From: Alisma plantago-aquatica
Taxonomy: Eukaryota; Streptophyta; Magnoliopsida; Alismatales; Alismataceae
Assembly (NCBI GenBank): GCA_963693085.1
Contig: OY856410.1
Location: forward strand, 885,778,335 to 885,842,334
Length of the DNA: 64,000 bases
Reading direction: 5' to 3'
Shown here: piece after piece, positions 60,472 to 64,000 of the stretch
Numbering within the stretch: the stretch's first letter is position 1
How the letters are laid out: each line of letters opens with the position of its first letter
Translations under genes and position numbers: made by a program
Notes under the pieces: generated by a model
The model's database searches: none
Seen by the model: only the letters and a program-made list of their open reading frames with translations
What the model was told of the DNA's origin: nothing

Positions 60472-61510
60472 ATGCCTAGAAACCATGAAGAACATACTGC
60501 CGAGAGCAACAATGATGCATCAGTTGATGGAGCAAGAGTGCAGGCACATGAAGATCGGGTGCGTGAGGTCCCCGAACTTGACCCAGTCATTCTTGAAAAC
60601 CCTGCCTACCAGCAGCTTATGGGGCAACTGATGGCTACGATGAATCACATGGTGGAAAGATTATCAGCGCCTCCGTCAAGAGTACATGCTCCCCATAGTG
60701 AATCTTCGGGTATTGGGAAGACCTTTGAGTGGCTTTTCCGAGTCAGAGCTTCAGATTATGCTGGAACGGTTGATCCAGTGGATGTAAATATGTGGCTGAC
60801 AAGTCTAGAGAAGACCTTTCGGATCCTCGACATCCCCGAAGCAGACAAAGTCAAGCACACTATCTACCTTCTGAAAGGTAGTGCTGGCTACTGGTGGGCC
60901 ATCGAGGAGGAGAAGTGACCTGGTGAGGTGATTGGTTGGGAGGTTTTCTAGTGTGAGTTCGTCAGTAGATACTTTCTGAATATGTATCTTGATGAGAAGA
61001 TCAACCAGTTTGAGCGTATGCACCAAGGATCGTTGATCATCACTGAGTATGAAGCCAAGTTTATGGACCTACTGAGGTTTTGTCCTCACATGGCAACGAC
61101 AGACGACGAGCGAATCAGATGGTTTGAGAATGGTCTGAGCGCAGAGTTGACAACACCTATGGCTGCTTTGGAGAATCGGGAGCGGTTTGCCACATTTGTG
61201 GAGTCCATCCACAGGATTGAACAGTCAGTTAGGGAGAAGAGAGAATCCATGACTAAGAAGAGGCATGCTTAGTTTCTAGGGCAGAGGTATGGTGGCTTTA
61301 AGAAGCCAAGGTTTTCAACACCTTCTGGGTTAAGAGGCTCCAGTGCACTGTCACAGTGGTCCCCGAGTTATGGTTCTTCGTCGTCAAAGGCACATAGTAC
61401 AGCTTCAGTGGCAGTGATAGGGCCGTCTAAGCCACAACAGCACGACCAGTCATGTCATCTTTGTGGTCATATCAGGCATTAGAGGTCAAATTGCCCAAGG
61501 AAAGATGTTT
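60472..61510 (+). pseudogene. Gag with CCHC zinc knuckle, Tekay-like
   Basis: ATG at 60472 (MPRNHEEHTAESNNDASVDG) opens a frame. The retrotransposon gag domain starts at VDPVDVNMWLTSLEKTF, followed by GSAGYWW, a stop at 60916, FVSRYFLNMYLDEKINQFER, EYEAKFMDLLRFCPHM and ENGLSAELTTPMA. A CCHC knuckle, CHLCGHIRH, stop, RSNC, lies near 61453-61494 with correct C-x2-C-x4-H-x4-C spacing. All interruptions (60916, near 60949, 61270, 61480) are stops in one unchanged frame. The first uninterrupted part is 148 residues. Confidence 0.87.
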
Positions 61511-61689
61511 AAGTGACACAACAGCCGAGGTAGAATCAGTAAGGGTCAGATAGACAACAACCCAGTGGTAGCAGAGAGCGAGGACGCAGTCAAGCGTCAC
61601 AAGCGGGATTGTCTACGCAACGAAGCAGAGGACGTGGATAGCAAGCAACGAATCGATTCTATGCCATGAGTCAGCCGGAGGCGATAGTC

Positions 61690-62330
61690 AACCCGTGAGT
61701 TCTGGCAAGTCAGATGGAGTTATTTCATTCTGATTTGTCTTCTTCTTGCTTTATATCTTCTCTAGTTGACCCGGGTGCTACGCACTCTTTTATCGCACAA
61801 ACTATGCTTGAAAATTGTCTTTTAACTATTAGCTGTAAGAGAGATAGCTTGTTGCTAGAAACCCCTCTTGATGATTCCTCGATGCTTCGATAGGAGTGCC
61901 CATCTTGTCTTCTATCTTTTTCAGGACATAGTATACAAGTGGATCTTATACCACTTGAGATGCATGGATTCGATGTGATCCTTGGGATGGATACCTTAGA
62001 GAAGTATAAGGTTGTGTTGGACTATGGTTCCAAGCAACCAATGTTTGATGACGATGGTGAAAGATGGATCTCCCAAGGTGATAGGAAGATTCTTCTGACA
62101 TGTTTAGTGTCCGCTATGGTGGCAGAGAAGTTGTTGTGACAAGGGTGTAAGGTGTTCTTAGCTCACGTTGTGGATACCAAGGTGAAGGGTCCTAGCCTTT
62201 TGGAGGTGCCTATTGTCTGAGAGTTTGTGGACATGTTTCCAGATGAGTTCCCCAGTGTTCCCTCGCCTCGAGAGATTGATTTTGAGATCAATCTGGTGCC
62301 AGGAACACTGCCAGTTGCTTAGACACCGTA
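61690..62330 (+). pseudogene. Aspartic protease and RT lead-in, Tekay-like
   Basis: In the same frame as gag: VDPGATHSFIAQTM (61765 onward) is the protease active-site block, with Pro where Ser or Thr is usual after the Asp. MHGFDVILGMDTLEKYKVVL is the conserved I-L-G-M-D region (61960-62020). It continues into KGPSLLEVPIV and EFVDMFPDEFP before RT. Stops interrupt it at several places. The frame changes near 62330, just before RT. Confidence 0.83.
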
Positions 62331-62336
62331 CAGGAT

Positions 62337-63581
62337 ATGGCAGAACTTAAGAAGCAGTTACAGGAGTTGTTAGATAAAGGTTTCATCAGACCGAGCACAT
62401 CGTCATGGGGTGCTCCAGTCTTGTTTGTAAAGAAGAAGGACGGGTCGATGCGGTTGTGCATAGATTACCGGCAGTTGAACAAAGTTACGATCAAGAACAA
62501 GTACATGTTGGCGAGGATAGATGATCTGTTTGATCAGTTGTATGGTGATACAGTGTTCTCAAAGATAGATCTATGGTCAGGATATCATCAGTTGAGGATT
62601 AAGGATGAGGACATACCAAAGTCAGCATTTCAGACGAGGTATGGTCACTTTGAGTTCGTGGTTATGCCGTTTGGACTAACCAATGCGCCTGCTGCTTTCA
62701 TGGATCTGATGAATAGAGTGTTCTGTCTGTTTCTAGATCAGTTTTTTGTAGTTTTTATAGATGACATCTTGATCTATAGTCGGGGTAATCAAGTGCATGA
62801 ATGGCACCTTCGACAAGCGTTGATTCTTCTTCACCAACATCAGTTGTATGCCAAGTTTAGTAAGTGTGAGTTCTGGTTGAAAGAAGTGACCTTCTTGGGT
62901 CATGTGATATCTGCAGAAGGAGTCAGAGTGGACCCTAAGAAGGTGGAGTCAGTTGCAGATTGGGAGCAACCGAAGACGCCAATAGAAGTTCGTAGTTTTC
63001 TGGGTTTAGCAGGATACTACCGAAAGTTTATAAGGGACTTCAGTAAGATCGCGTTACCGTTATCAAAGTTGACTGGGAAGGATGTACCCTTTGTTTGGGA
63101 TGATCGTTGTCAGAAAGCTTTCCAAAGCTTGAAGGAGAAGTTGACTAGTGCTCCGGTGTTGGTGCAGCCAGAGCCTGGGGAAGGCTATGTGGTTTTCTGC
63201 GATGCTTCCAAGAAAGGCCTCAAATGTGTGCTGATGCAGGAGGATCATGTGGTTTCTTTTGCTTCGCGAAAGCTTAAGAAACATGAGGAGGACTATCCGA
63301 CACATGATTTGGAGCTGCCAGCAGTGGTCCGTGCATTAAATATTTGGAGACACTATCTTTATGGGGAAGTGTGTCAGATCTTTACAGATCATAAGAACTT
63401 GAAGTACATCTTCTCACAGAGTGAGCTAAACATGCGACAGCGTCGCTGGATGGAGCTGATCAATGATTATGATTGCACCATTGAGTATCATCCTGGTAAA
63501 GCGAACATGGTAGCTGATGTGCTTAGTAGGAAGTCTTATTCTCGCTCTATGGAGAAGGCACAGTTGAGTTCCTTGGTATGA
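62337..63581 (+). CDS. Reverse transcriptase-RNase H, Tekay-like pol fragment
   Basis: The longest open stretch in the window (414 residues). RT motifs in order: [74 protein letters not shown], the catalytic box [11 protein letters not shown] (about 62752-62784), [15 protein letters not shown] and [14 protein letters not shown]. RNase H begins at [17 protein letters not shown] and includes [20 protein letters not shown] and [11 protein letters not shown]. No key catalytic residue is missing that I can see. The Met at 62337 is only where the frame opens; in life this would be internal to a polyprotein. Confidence 0.92.
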   Translation: MAELKKQLQELLDKGFIRPSTSSWGAPVLFVKKKDGSMRLCIDYRQLNKVTIKNKYMLARIDDLFDQLYGDTVFSKIDLWSGYHQLRIKDEDIPKSAFQTRYGHFEFVVMPFGLTNAPAAFMDLMNRVFCLFLDQFFVVFIDDILIYSRGNQVHEWHLRQALILLHQHQLYAKFSKCEFWLKEVTFLGHVISAEGVRVDPKKVESVADWEQPKTPIEVRSFLGLAGYYRKFIRDFSKIALPLSKLTGKDVPFVWDDRCQKAFQSLKEKLTSAPVLVQPEPGEGYVVFCDASKKGLKCVLMQEDHVVSFASRKLKKHEEDYPTHDLELPAVVRALNIWRHYLYGEVCQIFTDHKNLKYIFSQSELNMRQRRWMELINDYDCTIEYHPGKANMVADVLSRKSYSRSMEKAQLSSLV

Positions 63582-64000
63582 CATAGGCGGGATATGCTTG
63601 TCTCTTTGTGGTAGATGAATGTACAGATGGAAGTCTCCTTATTGGCAGAATTGTTGGCACAGATGTAAGTAAAGCCTACATTGAGACAGCAGATCAAAGA
63701 TGCACAACAGACAGATGCTTCAGTTTAGTCAATCAGATCAGAGTTTGGCAGCAAGAAGCGTGACGAATTCCATGAGTCTGAAGATGGACTGGTTTGTTAT
63801 CATGGTAGGATGGTGGTCCCTGATGTTGATAATCTGAGAAAGCTAGTGCTTGAGGAAGTGCATACATCAATGTATGCTTTGCATCCAGGAGTCACCAAGA
63901 TGTATCACAATATGAAGGACCTATATTGGTGGCCTGGCTTAAAGAGAGATGTGGCCAAGTTTGTGGCTAGGTGTGTAGTATGCCAACAAGTTAAGGCTAC
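63582..64000 (+). pseudogene. Integrase zinc-binding head, Tekay-like, cut by window edge
   Basis: It is in the same frame as RT after several stops. DGLVCYHGRMVVPDVDNLRK leads into the HHCC zinc-binding domain: EEVHTSMYALHPG (two His), DLYWWPGLKRDVAKFVARC and VVCQQVKA (two Cys). The catalytic core lies beyond 64000. Confidence 0.85.

Larger units (their letters stand above)
58244..64000 (+). mobile_element. Tekay/Del-like chromovirus, 5' part
   Basis: 5' LTR, Met-type primer site, gag with CCHC, protease, RT/RNase H and the zinc-binding head of integrase in Ty3 order, running off the right edge. The close RT signature and the LTR blocks place it with the Tekay/Del chromoviruses; the chromodomain that would confirm this is outside the window. 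Gag and protease share one frame with about eleven stops; RT onward is in another frame. Confidence 0.85.

Overview
This is a stretch of angiosperm nuclear DNA made almost entirely of transposable elements. I found no intact host gene, no rRNA or tRNA gene and no CRISPR array. The plant assignment rests on the element types: an Athila-like Ty3 element with a tRNA-Asp-type primer site, a Tekay/Del-like chromovirus, two Copia elements, a Cassandra-type element with 5S rRNA sequence in its LTR, a coding-free large retrotransposon derivative, and TIR elements sitting in (TA)n tracts. I cannot name the species. Every polyprotein is broken by stops, frameshifts, deletions or catalytic-residue changes, so this is old, decaying, probably methylated heterochromatin-like sequence.

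Layout. 1-10824 (-): Athila-like element, read from its 5' LTR at the right (9106-10824) through gag, protease, RT/RNase H and integrase to a third ORF cut by the window edge. 11287-14636: solo LTR with GTACT target duplication. 14642-20449: AT-rich sequence with a microsatellite-linked duplication and a decayed coding remnant of unknown origin. 20450-50810 (-): one Copia element, spread over 30 kb by three sets of insertions: (i) a + strand Copia of the same family (21387-29776) in its 3' LTR, itself carrying a Cassandra-like insertion (27229-about 27720); (ii) a non-autonomous element (32446-41567, LTRs about 3.0 kb, 2.4 kb coding-free interior) in its integrase region, with a 717 bp poly(A)-tailed insertion in one LTR; (iii) four different TIR elements separated by (TA)n tracts (44648-48650) in its leader. 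51177-58243: an LTR-like sequence split by a 5.1 kb solo LTR (52677-57806, ATGTT duplication). 58244-64000 (+): 5' LTR, gag, protease, RT/RNase H and start of integrase of a Tekay-like chromovirus running off the right edge.

Relative ages follow from nesting. The minus Copia is older than its three insertion sets; the plus Copia is older than the Cassandra; the coding-free element is older than the poly(A)-tailed insertion. Because the two Copia elements belong to one family, one serves as an in-window reference for the other. This gives an empty site for the TIR cluster, shows an integrase Asp-to-Asn change in one copy, and shows a reverse-transcriptase deletion.

The most unusual signal is that four different LTR families each carry an island of short, degenerate, repeated words in non-coding parts of the element: GACCGCGGTC-like in the Athila element, CCAGTCGGTCGACTGG-like in Copia, CAAACGGTCT/AGACCGTTTG in the 5.1 kb solo LTR, and GCCCGATA/GGCCGATATGG in the interrupted LTR. 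In the two families where internal sequence is visible, the same words recur in a non-coding internal region as well as in the LTR. The words differ but the architecture is shared.
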